A stretch of 64,000 bases of DNA from Pyropia yezoensis (Eukaryota > Rhodophyta > Bangiophyceae > Bangiales > Bangiaceae), in assembly GCA_009829735.1 (NCBI GenBank), contig CM020619.1:30654063-30718062 (forward strand), in the 5' to 3' direction. A program made the translations under genes and the position numbers. Numbering within the stretch: the stretch's first letter is position 1; each line of letters opens with the position of its first letter. This document shows positions 9,628-18,691 of the stretch, piece after piece. Under the pieces are notes generated by a model, which was given only the letters and a program-made list of their open reading frames with translations, had not been told where the DNA came from and ran no database searches.

Positions 9628-11403
9628 ATGGAGCCCGGCCGCGCCGCGACGAGCGCGTCGGCTGGCAAGGGCTCGACGGTTCCTGGCGGTCCCAGCGTGC
9701 CTGTGGGTGCGGCGGTACCTGGGGCCCAGGGCGGTCCCATCGTTCAAGGCGCAGCGGGTCAAGGGGCTCCCGGCGGCCAAGGCGTACCGGTTGCTGGGCC
9801 AGGTGGGAACAACATGGAACAAGAGGAACGTGGTGCGGGTCAAGCGTACGTCACGGTCCATGGCACGGTACCCGAGGACTTTGGTCCCGAGACGGTCACC
9901 GCTTGGCGCCGGGAAGAGGCCCGCGGCTGGGTCACCGGTACCCTGGCCCATAAGGTCCTTCGAGTCGTGGACGGGTCCTGTCCCGGGAACGCGTTCCGGA
10001 AGCAGATGACCTTGATGGTCCAAGCGCGGATCCCGGTTAAGGCCGATCGGTCCCTGTCGATAACGGTGGTCCGGCACGCGGGAGAAATTGGGTACGTGGA
10101 GCGGTTCAAGAGCATCCGGGACGAGGTCACCAAGGGGACCCTGCCTGCGGCCCCAGGTCCCGACTACATCGTGCTCCCGTCTCCCTACTTGGACCCTACT
10201 TCCTTCAAGCCGTCCCATGGGGACCTTGTGGTCAGTCGGCTCCATCGGGACAAGAATGGGATCCTGGTCGGCTGGCACCAGCAAGAGTTCCCGAGTTGCC
10301 CGGCTACCCTCCGTGGGCTCCACTACCTCCGGGTACCCCACTGGTTCGGTCACGTTGAGGTCCCTTTTGGGGCCCTGGTGGAACTGCCCCCGGTCCAGTG
10401 CTACTTCGGGGACCTCCTTCGTGCCTCGGACCCCTTTGCCTGGTTCGTGTTCCGGACCGAGTGGGCCACGAACTGTGCCCTTTATACCCTGGAGCGGGCC
10501 CGTGGTTCCGGTGAGATGTGTCTCCTTCCTCGTCTCCTTCGGACCTGGATCGACCGTGTTGGGGTCCCTGATATCTGCAAGGGTCCCGGTGGCGTGGACG
10601 AGGGAGCGGCGCGGGACCTCAAGGCCCTCATGGTTCTTAGCGACCGGGTGGTCGGGGCCCCTGGACTCCGTTCACGTTTGGTTCAGGCGGCTTCCAACCG
10701 CAAGGACCGTGCTTCCTATGTCCTGGTACGGTTCGAGACCCGGGACGGGACCTGGGCAGCGCTCGTGGACGAGGACCTGGCTCCCTTGGACCTTCCTTAC
10801 TCGACGGACATCGTGGACGCGCGGGAGTTTGTCGGACCCAAGGACGGGAACGTGGGCCAGTCGGACGAGATTGTGCCTGGAAGTGGGTCGGGTGGTCCTG
10901 GTGCCCCTGGTGCCCCTGGTGCCCGGTCGTCGGGCTCCGTGGTTCAACGTGACCCTGCGCTGGGAAGCCGTACCGTCTTCGTGGCCAACTTGTTGGCCCA
11001 TGGCGAGGTACCTGATGAGGAACTTCGGGACCTTGAGGGTAACCTGGCTACCTCAACCGTTCTGGGGCTCCGTAGTTTCTTTGGCGGGTCCGCGGACGTC
11101 TTGGCCCATGCTCACGTGGGGCCCTTGCTCTCGGCTTCCCTCCATACCACAGTCAACATTGGGTCCCGTGTAGCCGAATGGACCCGGGTCCAGGCGGGTT
11201 CCACGACGCCGGACTACAAGGGCCTGTTGGCGATCGTGGACCGTAATGGTATCCGTGGGGATCTGGGGTCAGAGTTGGCCACGGCCGAGGAGGAGGCCCG
11301 TAAGAGTTGGCATGGGGTTCGTGAGGGTTCCCGGGTCCGAGGTCGGGACGACATGGACCAAGACACTGACCCCCGTGCCGAGAGCCGGGCCCGTTACCAG
11401 TGA
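9628..11403 (+). CDS. Antisense accessory ORF of element A (591 aa, unknown function)
   Basis: An uninterrupted 591-codon frame lies between the 3' LTR and the end of pol, on the strand opposite gag-pol and convergent with pol. The ATG at 9628 follows a long pyrimidine-rich leader (about 9530-9627). Residues 1-62 are Gly/Pro/Val-rich. The rest looks like a folded protein, with RGWVTGTLAH (about 99-108), DGSCPGNAFRKQM (about 115-127) and ITVVRHAGEIGY (about 145-156). The same motifs recur in the fossil E at the right end of the window, so the frame is conserved between diverged family members. An AATAAA signal lies at 11681 on its own strand. No known domain is recognised. Antisense extra ORFs are known from some plant Ty3 elements (for example Grande), but I cannot link this one to them. 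Confidence 0.75.
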   Translation: MEPGRAATSASAGKGSTVPGGPSVPVGAAVPGAQGGPIVQGAAGQGAPGGQGVPVAGPGGNNMEQEERGAGQAYVTVHGTVPEDFGPETVTAWRREEARGWVTGTLAHKVLRVVDGSCPGNAFRKQMTLMVQARIPVKADRSLSITVVRHAGEIGYVERFKSIRDEVTKGTLPAAPGPDYIVLPSPYLDPTSFKPSHGDLVVSRLHRDKNGILVGWHQQEFPSCPATLRGLHYLRVPHWFGHVEVPFGALVELPPVQCYFGDLLRASDPFAWFVFRTEWATNCALYTLERARGSGEMCLLPRLLRTWIDRVGVPDICKGPGGVDEGAARDLKALMVLSDRVVGAPGLRSRLVQAASNRKDRASYVLVRFETRDGTWAALVDEDLAPLDLPYSTDIVDAREFVGPKDGNVGQSDEIVPGSGSGGPGAPGAPGARSSGSVVQRDPALGSRTVFVANLLAHGEVPDEELRDLEGNLATSTVLGLRSFFGGSADVLAHAHVGPLLSASLHTTVNIGSRVAEWTRVQAGSTTPDYKGLLAIVDRNGIRGDLGSELATAEEEARKSWHGVREGSRVRGRDDMDQDTDPRAESRARYQ

Positions 11404-11680
11404 GTCACACGGAGCGGAGGGACCCGAGGGACCATGGGTTGTTCTCGCATATGATGTTGATCCAAGGAGTCATAAAGTCTCTTTGTTTGTCAGCTTCCTT
11501 GGGACCCCTCCTTCAGTGTTGACCGTAGGAATCTCCTTCCGACTTAGCCGCATAGCTGGTGCAAAGGGACCCAAACGAGCCCAGACTGGGAAATGGGGAA
11601 CTAAAGGAAACGGAAGGGAAACGGGGGAGTTCATATCCAAGGGGGACGAAGTAAATCTCCATTCCAAAAAAATCATTATC

Positions 11681-11686
11681 AATAAA
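11681..11686 (+). promoter_or_regulatory. AATAAA after the accessory ORF of element A
   Basis: AATAAA on the plus strand about 278 bases past the accessory ORF stop and about 140 bases before the converging end of pol. It could end a separate transcript of that ORF. Confidence 0.4.
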
Positions 11687-11825
11687 ACCCCTCCCGTGGG
11701 TTAGATGTCTTCCCCACCTACCCGAGTTGAACCCCTGACCTCTTTGTTGCCCCCTTCCGATGACTTTCCCTTAGTTCGTTCCATTGACGGACCATCATGC
11801 CTGCCCCTGGGTTTCCCTTTCAGGG

Positions 11826-14800
11826 TCAATAACGGGGCCACAGATCCGCACCCGGTTCAAGGTTCCAGGGCCACACAGCACAGATAGCCTTAAAGGGTTC
11901 CAGTAGTGCCACGGCCTCTTCCTCCCGCAGTGGGGGCTCGGTACCAACACGTTCACAGTACTGAACAACCTTAGCCCTGTCGAACTTATGGCACGGTTCC
12001 CATGTGTCCTCGGACTCTGCGTGCCCCCACCAGCGGACCAGGAGCCATAGGTTCCCATCACTGTCCCGGTCGTGGCCCAAAAAACGTTCCCAGACAAAAG
12101 GGGTGCCTGAGTCTTTGTAGTCCAGAGGTACAACCGGGTCTTGTGGCCCGTGTAAACGGGACGTGGAGTCAATGTGTCCAGCAGGCGTGGGTGCCCGGGC
12201 CACATGGTCACTGCTTACCCTGTCACGGATCCCTTCAACCAGAACCGTGAATGTGTGCCCGTCCCGGTCCACGATACGATAGGGACCCTTGACCTTCTGG
12301 TCCAACTTCTGCCGACTGTCATCATTGGTATCAACGTAGACCCAGTCCCCGATACGTAGGGCCTCATTGACCGGAGTGACCCGCTTGTCGTACCCTCTCT
12401 TGTACCGTTTCTGTGCCATGTCCAGGTTCTTACGGACCGTAAAGGCCAGGTTTCTTAGATGGGCCCGTCTCGCCTCTCGGACCTGTCGCGCGGTACCAGT
12501 GAACTCCTTAGGGTACGGGGAGCCAGGGAGCTTGTCCAGGGCAAAGGTGCGGACCCGGTCAGGGATCACAAACTCAAACGGGGCCACACCGGTACTCTGT
12601 TGGGGCCTCGTGTTATAGGCAACCGTGAGCACGGAAACCAACTCGTCCCAATGGTCCTGGTGGTCCTCAACGTACGTGCGGAGCTGGGCCACTATGGTAC
12701 GATTAAACCGTTCCACCTGTCCTTGGGTCTGGGGATGGTACGTGGTGGAGGTAACATGCTTGATCCCAAGGAGCCCGCAAACGCCACGGAAGTATGTGGA
12801 CGCTAACTGGGGCCCGTTGTCCGTTAGTAGGGTCTCCGGGGGACCATAGGAAGCCACCCACGTATCCAGAAAGGCCGAGGCCACCACTGCCGCGTCCTGG
12901 CTGCCAAGGGGAACCACTCGGGTCAGCTTAGTAAACCGGTCCACCATAACAAGAAGGTACCGGTTCCTGCTGACGGTCCAGGGTAAGGGGCCCAAGAGGT
13001 CAAGGCACACATCCTTGAAGGGCTCCGTTGCAGGGAACAGTTTGAGCTGGTTGGTCCGCCGTCTCCCTTGGACCCTGCCCTTGGAACACGAGGTACAGTT
13101 GGAAACAAAGGCGTGCACATTTGCCACCATAGACTCCCAGTAAAATACCCGCCTCATAGAGGTGTACATCTTGTTCATGCCTGGGTGCCCTGCGTGTCCC
13201 GGTTCATGTTCCAAGCTCAGGACCTCTTGTTGTAGGGCCTTGGGGACCACGATCTGGACCGCTCGGTCAAGAGGAGCCAATCGCACCAGTAACCCTTCCG
13301 GCGTTTCCCCGTACCTTGAGTTCACGTTCTGGTCCATCTCTTTCCGTAGTTCCTGGCAACGCTGGTCCTGACCTTGGGCCTTGAGGATCCTATCCACTGT
13401 CAGAGGAGGGTACCGTGTGCCTGTCTTGAAGTTTGGCTTGGTCCAACCAGTGACAAAGTTAGCCAAGGTCAACAGCGAGGGTATCTCGTCAGGTATCGGG
13501 CCCCTGTCGTGTCCCGTGGTATCCAAGCGTGACATAAAGTCCGCTGCGTGATGATGTTGTCCAGGACGGGACTCAACGGTATACTGGAACTCTGCCAGCC
13601 GAAGGCGCCAGCGGGCCAAACGTCCATGGGCCCCGTCCATATGTAACATCCACTTCAGGGCCGTATGGTCCGTTCGAACCACAAAGCGTGTCCCTTCAAG
13701 GTACGGTCGTAACAGAAACAGAGCCCAAACAACAGCAAGACACTCACGTTCCGTGGTACTGTAGTTACACTCAGCCGGAGTCAGCACACGGCTCCAGTAA
13801 CCCACGGGCTTGTAGGCCCCGTCGCCTTGGTCCTGTAGCAAAACGCACCCAATCTGGGTAGCGCTAGCATCCGTATCCACGATGTACTGACCCGTGCGTC
13901 TCGGAAGAGCCAGAACGGGAGTATGGGTCAGACTGTACTTGAGCTCCTCAAAAGCGTCCGTCTGGACCGGGGTAAACTGTGGTAACGGGTCTGGGACCTT
14001 GGTACTGGTCATGGCCAATAGGGGTCGGGCTACCTTGGCGTAGTCCTTGACAAAGCGCCGGTACACATTGCACATCCCTAGGAAACTGCGAAGGTCCTTC
14101 TTGGTCCTTGGGGTCTTAGCTTCCCGGAGCCCAACCAGGTTCATCTCGTTCACACGGAGCTGACCCTTACCGACAATGTGCCCGAGGTACTCAACCTCAT
14201 CCTGGAACAAAAAGCACTTGGTAGCCTTGAGGGAAACACCGGCCCTAGCGAGTAACCCAAAGATCTCTTCCAGATGGGCCAGGTGGTCCTTATGGTCCTT
14301 GGAGAACACGATGATGTCATCCAGGTACACAAGGCACGTCTTCCACTTAACCCCAGACAGGATCATATCAATGGCCCTCTGGAACGTAGCCGGGGCGTTG
14401 GTAAGACCAAATGGGAGCCGGATGTATCTGAAGGTTCCTTCGTGACAAGTAAACGTAGTCTTGTCTTGGTCCTCAGGAGCCACAGGGATTTGCCAGTAAC
14501 CACAGTTGGCGTCCAGCATGGAAAACACGGTAGCCTCTCCCAGGAAATCGATACAATCGTCCATGCGCGGTAACGGGTAGGTATCCTTAACCGTGACCTC
14601 GTTCAAGCGCCGGTAATCCACACAGAACCTAGGGGTACCATTGGCCTTCGGGACCAACACAACCGGAAAGGACCACTCAGCCTGGGACGGTTCAATAACC
14701 CCGAGCCGGGTCTGCTTTTCCACTTGTTCCTTGATGAGGTCCCGTTGATGGAGCCCGGTACGGTACGGTTGGGACCGAATGGGTTTGGCCCCTTCCTTGA

Positions 14801-16127
14801 GGGTAATCCGGTGAGGGGTCACATCAATGCGTCCCAGTTGCCCGTTCCATAGGTCCTTGTAACGGTCCAAAAGTTCGCGTACAGCCTGGTGTAGCTCAGG
14901 CGGGATCAAATCATACGCGACCTTGGGCATCTGGACCGGGGTTCCGTCAGGCTTCTTGTCCGTCGTGTCCGGCTCAGGGACCATGGTTCCGGCGGGTCCC
15001 TTGGGAGTCACGTCCTCCGGTGCCGACGCTTGGCTCAACGGGTTCCCTTGCTCCGGGCCCAGGGTGACAAGTGGTGCGGCCCCCTCACTAGGGGCCGACA
15101 AGTAATCCGCAGGGACCTCGAGCACGGGACCATCGTACGGTATGGCCACGCCAATGGCAAAGTTCTTGGGCAGGTTGACTGCCCGGTCCGAGATGTTCAT
15201 AACATGGATCCGAAAGTCCCGTCGGGTCCGTATCGTAGCCAGTGCGTTGTGTAAACGGAGCCCCTTCTTAGCCATCTTATGGGGCCTCTCGTACAATAAA
15301 CACTTCCCATTGGTACCGCACTTGACATAAACCGCTTGTAGGGACCGGGGAGCCAAAGTCACGCCCTTGGACAGGTACAGGGCCGAGGGATCTTGACGGA
15401 TAGGGTTGCCCTTGACAGGAAAAGCGCTCTGGGCCTTGCCCTCCCAGGTCCTTTTGGCGTAGGACAGGAACCCAAGGTTCCAAAGGACCGACTCGGTCCC
15501 AGGGTAGATAGCCTTGACATGTTCCTTTTGGAAGTCCATCCCAAGGATCAATGGGACAGAAAGGGCCCTGACGACAAGGAACTCAAACTCCATCGGCTTC
15601 CCGTTGACAATGACCGATAGTTCCAGGACTCCCCGGGCCTTGAGCAGTTGCCCGGAAGCGTCACAAACATGGGTAGACTTAGGAGCCCTAGAAGCCAATC
15701 GTTGCCATCCACAGGGTAAGATGTCCTCGCGTACCACACTGGGTCCCGCACCTGTGTCCAAAATGGCCGTCGTTTCCTTAGGGTCCTCTTGGTCCAAACG
15801 TACAAAAGCATTCAAAGCAAAGTTCCTCTTACGCAGTACAAGCAAGGTGCCCTTGAACCCATATGGCTTCTTCATTCCCAATCGACGTCGGAGCCCAGAC
15901 TTGGACCGCCGTGCCAAAGAGGGTAAACAGGAACAAGGGGTGGGCAAAACAATAGGAGACTCAGAACGAACAGGTACAATGGGGCCCTTGAAGATCTTCG
16001 AGAACCCCAGCTTGGTTGCAAACGAGCAGGTACTGTCCCGACGATGGGGAGGGGACCTCTTGGATCCGCCCCCCGTTACTCTTTTCTCGAGGGTCCCGGC
16101 TCCTGGGAACCGACGGTAACATGGCAC
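11826..16127 (-). CDS. Element A Pol: protease, reverse transcriptase, RNase H, integrase, chromodomain
   Basis: A 1433-codon open frame overlaps the end of gag in another frame, so Pol is presumably made by the frameshift read-through that this family uses. In order: retropepsin motif ILDTGAG; RT core RFCVDYRRLN, GYWQIPV, LPFGLTNAPATFQRA and the catalytic YLDD; RNase H start VDTDASATQIG; integrase zinc-binding H...H...C..C segment (HAGHPGMNKMY, NCTSC); integrase catalytic core with LLGPLPW, LLTDNGPQ and QGQVERFNRT; and a C-terminal chromodomain (WLLVRWWGHAESEDTWEP). The chromodomain places it in the chromovirus lineage, whose integrases are thought to read chromatin marks. Confidence 0.93.
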   Translation of the reverse strand: MPCYRRFPGAGTLEKRVTGGGSKRSPPHRRDSTCSFATKLGFSKIFKGPIVPVRSESPIVLPTPCSCLPSLARRSKSGLRRRLGMKKPYGFKGTLLVLRKRNFALNAFVRLDQEDPKETTAILDTGAGPSVVREDILPCGWQRLASRAPKSTHVCDASGQLLKARGVLELSVIVNGKPMEFEFLVVRALSVPLILGMDFQKEHVKAIYPGTESVLWNLGFLSYAKRTWEGKAQSAFPVKGNPIRQDPSALYLSKGVTLAPRSLQAVYVKCGTNGKCLLYERPHKMAKKGLRLHNALATIRTRRDFRIHVMNISDRAVNLPKNFAIGVAIPYDGPVLEVPADYLSAPSEGAAPLVTLGPEQGNPLSQASAPEDVTPKGPAGTMVPEPDTTDKKPDGTPVQMPKVAYDLIPPELHQAVRELLDRYKDLWNGQLGRIDVTPHRITLKEGAKPIRSQPYRTGLHQRDLIKEQVEKQTRLGVIEPSQAEWSFPVVLVPKANGTPRFCVDYRRLNEVTVKDTYPLPRMDDCIDFLGEATVFSMLDANCGYWQIPVAPEDQDKTTFTCHEGTFRYIRLPFGLTNAPATFQRAIDMILSGVKWKTCLVYLDDIIVFSKDHKDHLAHLEEIFGLLARAGVSLKATKCFLFQDEVEYLGHIVGKGQLRVNEMNLVGLREAKTPRTKKDLRSFLGMCNVYRRFVKDYAKVARPLLAMTSTKVPDPLPQFTPVQTDAFEELKYSLTHTPVLALPRRTGQYIVDTDASATQIGCVLLQDQGDGAYKPVGYWSRVLTPAECNYSTTERECLAVVWALFLLRPYLEGTRFVVRTDHTALKWMLHMDGAHGRLARWRLRLAEFQYTVESRPGQHHHAADFMSRLDTTGHDRGPIPDEIPSLLTLANFVTGWTKPNFKTGTRYPPLTVDRILKAQGQDQRCQELRKEMDQNVNSRYGETPEGLLVRLAPLDRAVQIVVPKALQQEVLSLEHEPGHAGHPGMNKMYTSMRRVFYWESMVANVHAFVSNCTSCSKGRVQGRRRTNQLKLFPATEPFKDVCLDLLGPLPWTVSRNRYLLVMVDRFTKLTRVVPLGSQDAAVVASAFLDTWVASYGPPETLLTDNGPQLASTYFRGVCGLLGIKHVTSTTYHPQTQGQVERFNRTIVAQLRTYVEDHQDHWDELVSVLTVAYNTRPQQSTGVAPFEFVIPDRVRTFALDKLPGSPYPKEFTGTARQVREARRAHLRNLAFTVRKNLDMAQKRYKRGYDKRVTPVNEALRIGDWVYVDTNDDSRQKLDQKVKGPYRIVDRDGHTFTVLVEGIRDRVSSDHVARAPTPAGHIDSTSRLHGPQDPVVPLDYKDSGTPFVWERFLGHDRDSDGNLWLLVRWWGHAESEDTWEPCHKFDRAKVVQYCERVGTEPPLREEEAVALLEPFKAICAVWPWNLEPGADLWPRY

Positions 16128-17782
16128 ACTTGGTCCGCCTCATCATCTGACAAGTTGATCCCTTCACACAGAGCCTGGACCATGGCAACACGTATCTGGC
16201 GATGGAACTGACGGTCCGCGTTGGGCTTGACCTCGTTACTCTGGCTCCGGCCCCGAGTAGCCGCAAGGAAGGAGTCCCGGGCCTGGATAACCGCTTTCCG
16301 TTGGGCCTCGGATAGCATGGAACATTGATGGGCCATGTGGCCCGGTTCCCAGCAAAGGTAACAACGGTACGGGCGCCGGCTATCCATGGTACGTACCCCC
16401 ACGAACTGGGGCGCGGATCCCTTGAACCCAAACACTTGGCCCGACCCGTTCTTCTCAGTTTCCTTGTCAAGGGGGCCCTTAAGGATCGTCGAGGGGCCCA
16501 TAGGATTGACTGCCATTAACGGTGACGGGTCCGGGGTGGGCTTAGCCCGAAAATCAGTAGGCCTGCGGGCGGAAACAGAGGGACCAGCCTTACTCGAAGA
16601 GGACCCTTGGGCCATCTTAATAACGTCCGTGGCTGCCTTGTACTTGCCCGCAGTAAAAGTAACCAACTGCTGGTACGTACGGTCGGGAACATTGTAGACA
16701 AACGCGTCAGTGCGCAGGTACTCAGGGAGCCCTTGGATCAGCTGCTGTTTCATGGTGCCCTCGGTATGGATGTTCCCACATAGTTCCGTTAGGCCCCGGA
16801 GACGGACCGCGAAGGCCTCGATGCCCTCGTCTGGTTCCTTAGCGGCCCGACTGAACCTGTCCTGTGCCAGGGCCAGTGCATGGGGCTCTGCGTACGTCTC
16901 TAGGAACCAGTTAACGGCCTCTGGGTAACTTGTGATCGAGGAGCCACCAGACGCGCTGGAGGAATCCGGAAGGGCCCGTGTGTACCGTAGTTCCGCGTCA
17001 CCAGAAAGGAAATGTGGGATCGCATAAAGGGCCATGCCCTCGGAGACCGCGTTGTCGTTACAAGCCTTTACCAGTTTGCGGAGCCACGTGAACACTTTCA
17101 GGGCCTCCTTACCAGAGAAATTAGGGTTCCCAGCGAAAGAGTGCTTCATGTTACGCGCGACCCGTCCCATCTTACGAGCCTCACGTGTCCCATAGGTAGC
17201 CTTCTTGTTCCTCAGACGGTACGTACGGTAATCTAGGACCCGAGCAAAGCGATCATCTGAACACTTGATGACCTGGGGCTCGGTCCGTGGGTACTCAGGG
17301 GTCTCAAGGTCCCCGTCATCCAGGACAGAAGAAAACGTGGTACCCGAGGAAGAGGACGTACAGGAACCACTGGAATGGTGACGACGCCGACGACGGCGGG
17401 AACGGGAACGATTGGAACGACTGGTATCATGGGACCCACCCTGGCCAGCAGGACTCTGGCTCAGGGCCTGGGATACAGTAGCCAAAATCTCATCTCGAAA
17501 CGTTTCCAGAGTAGTAACAATGTCTTGGGACCCAGCAACAGGAGCCAAAGGTGGAACTCGGGTCCCTGTCTCAGAACCCGTGTCCCGACGTAAATCCTGA
17601 CCCATAGTAGCCCGAATCCCACCCTGGGGCTCTGTCCCCCGACGCGGAATCCCTGTCTGCCCGCCTCCGCCACGGCCCAACGGACCCGAGGGACCGCCAC
17701 GACCGCGACCAGCGGGAGTAACCATAGAAGTGTCCGACGGCGCACCACGGCCCCGACCTCCCGAGGGAACAGGGTCCGTCAT
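16076..17782 (-). CDS. Element A Gag with zinc knuckle
   Basis: 568 codons from an ATG at 17782. The N-terminus is Gly/Arg/Ser-rich. A central capsid-like helical part follows (FTWLRKLVKACNDNAVSEG, AVNWFLETYAEPHALALAQ), then a C-terminal CCHC knuckle CYLCWEPGHMAHQC. The capsid part resembles Gag in elements B and D. Gag forms the virus-like particle and binds element RNA. Confidence 0.9.
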   Translation of the reverse strand: MTDPVPSGGRGRGAPSDTSMVTPAGRGRGGPSGPLGRGGGGQTGIPRRGTEPQGGIRATMGQDLRRDTGSETGTRVPPLAPVAGSQDIVTTLETFRDEILATVSQALSQSPAGQGGSHDTSRSNRSRSRRRRRRHHSSGSCTSSSSGTTFSSVLDDGDLETPEYPRTEPQVIKCSDDRFARVLDYRTYRLRNKKATYGTREARKMGRVARNMKHSFAGNPNFSGKEALKVFTWLRKLVKACNDNAVSEGMALYAIPHFLSGDAELRYTRALPDSSSASGGSSITSYPEAVNWFLETYAEPHALALAQDRFSRAAKEPDEGIEAFAVRLRGLTELCGNIHTEGTMKQQLIQGLPEYLRTDAFVYNVPDRTYQQLVTFTAGKYKAATDVIKMAQGSSSSKAGPSVSARRPTDFRAKPTPDPSPLMAVNPMGPSTILKGPLDKETEKNGSGQVFGFKGSAPQFVGVRTMDSRRPYRCYLCWEPGHMAHQCSMLSEAQRKAVIQARDSFLAATRGRSQSNEVKPNADRQFHRQIRVAMVQALCEGINLSDDEADQVCHVTVGSQEPGPSRKE

Positions 17783-17901
17783 GTTGGCCGTGCGGTACTC
17801 GACCTGAACCGAAAGATCTCGTCACCAGAAACAGGAACCAAGGAACCAAACGCTACCGAGAAAGAAAAGGGCTGTCCCGATACGGGAGAGAAGTATAGCC
17901 C

Positions 17902-17919
17902 TCCCCTGCTGCTCCACCA
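17902..17919 (-). other. Primer-binding site of element A
   Basis: The sense strand reads TGGTGGAGCAGCAGGGGA a few bases inside the 5' LTR, complementary to a tRNA ending in CCA. The same 18 bases sit beside the 5' LTR of element B. I cannot name the tRNA. Confidence 0.7.
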
Positions 17920-17923
17920 TAAA

Positions 17924-18568
17924 TTTAGCGTAATGGAACCCAGGTTCCCGGAACCACAAACCACAAACACACACACAGAGACCACAGTCCGGAGTCCAGG
18001 AAGGAACAGGTAAGAGCCCTTGCTGATCCACTCGCCCGCCACAATACGAGGCAAAGGTAAACAGGACAAAAGTCCGAGGGAGAAGGAACCCAAAGCACTG
18101 TTGATTTTACAAGATGGCCCCGGGGAGAACCCCGGAGCACCCCTCAAGAACCTCCCCCCATGGCCCCTGCAGGGGCCCAGAACGAGGCCCCCAGAGGGCG
18201 CCCCCAGCGGGCCAAGTGCCAGCAAGGCACTGGCCGCTCACCGGGCCAACACACGAACAGCAAGCGAAATCCCCCCACACACAAATGTCAATCCCCAAAA
18301 AAAACCCAGTGGGAAAAAGGGGAAAGACACGAAATCACGCAAGGAAAACAAATGCGAAAAATCAAACAAATAACCCGAAGGTCAGTATGCCCCAACCCGG
18401 CAAGTCCTCCGCTCCGGGGGGACCAATCAGGGCACCGGGCGTGTCGCCACTGCCCCGGGCCACCGATGCAAGGATCCCAAGCCAGCGCGTGGTTCCACGT
18501 AACGCTGCCAGCCGGGCCCCAAGTCAGCCTCCCGGGTCCCAACGGTACCTGAGGGCCACAACGCCACA
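17924..18568 (-). repeat. 5' LTR of element A
   Basis: 645 bases, about 99 percent identical by eye to 8412-9056, and followed by the second AGCAC duplication at 18569-18573. The sense orientation is minus, so transcription of gag-pol would start here. Confidence 0.93.
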
Positions 18569-18691
18569 AGCACTGCTGGCTACTTCTCACTTCGGACAAG
18601 TTACAGTGAAATCGAGTACGATATCTGTCCTAAAAACAAGAAGCATACACTCCTCCTGCAATTACTAATCACTTTAATTTCGTCAATGCAC

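Larger units (their letters stand above)
8412..18568 (-). mobile_element. Ty3/gypsy chromovirus A, looks whole
   Basis: Two 645-bp LTRs (8412-9056 and 17924-18568) flank a 9-kb interior, and the target duplication AGCAC is perfect (8407-8411 and 18569-18573). The sense strand is minus. Order in sense direction is 5' LTR, primer-binding site, gag, pol (protease, RT, RNase H, integrase, chromodomain), then a reverse-oriented accessory frame, a purine-rich tract and the 3' LTR. The LTRs differ at about eight positions of 645 by eye with no length change, so insertion was recent. It landed inside transposon F between its two genes. I see no obvious break in gag or pol. Confidence 0.93.

Noticed and set aside
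18569-18691. Left end of transposon F placed just after the transposase stop
   Set aside because: No inverted match to the right terminus occurs here, whereas a perfect TIR with matching TAG and the same palindromes is found at 6303-6420 across element A.
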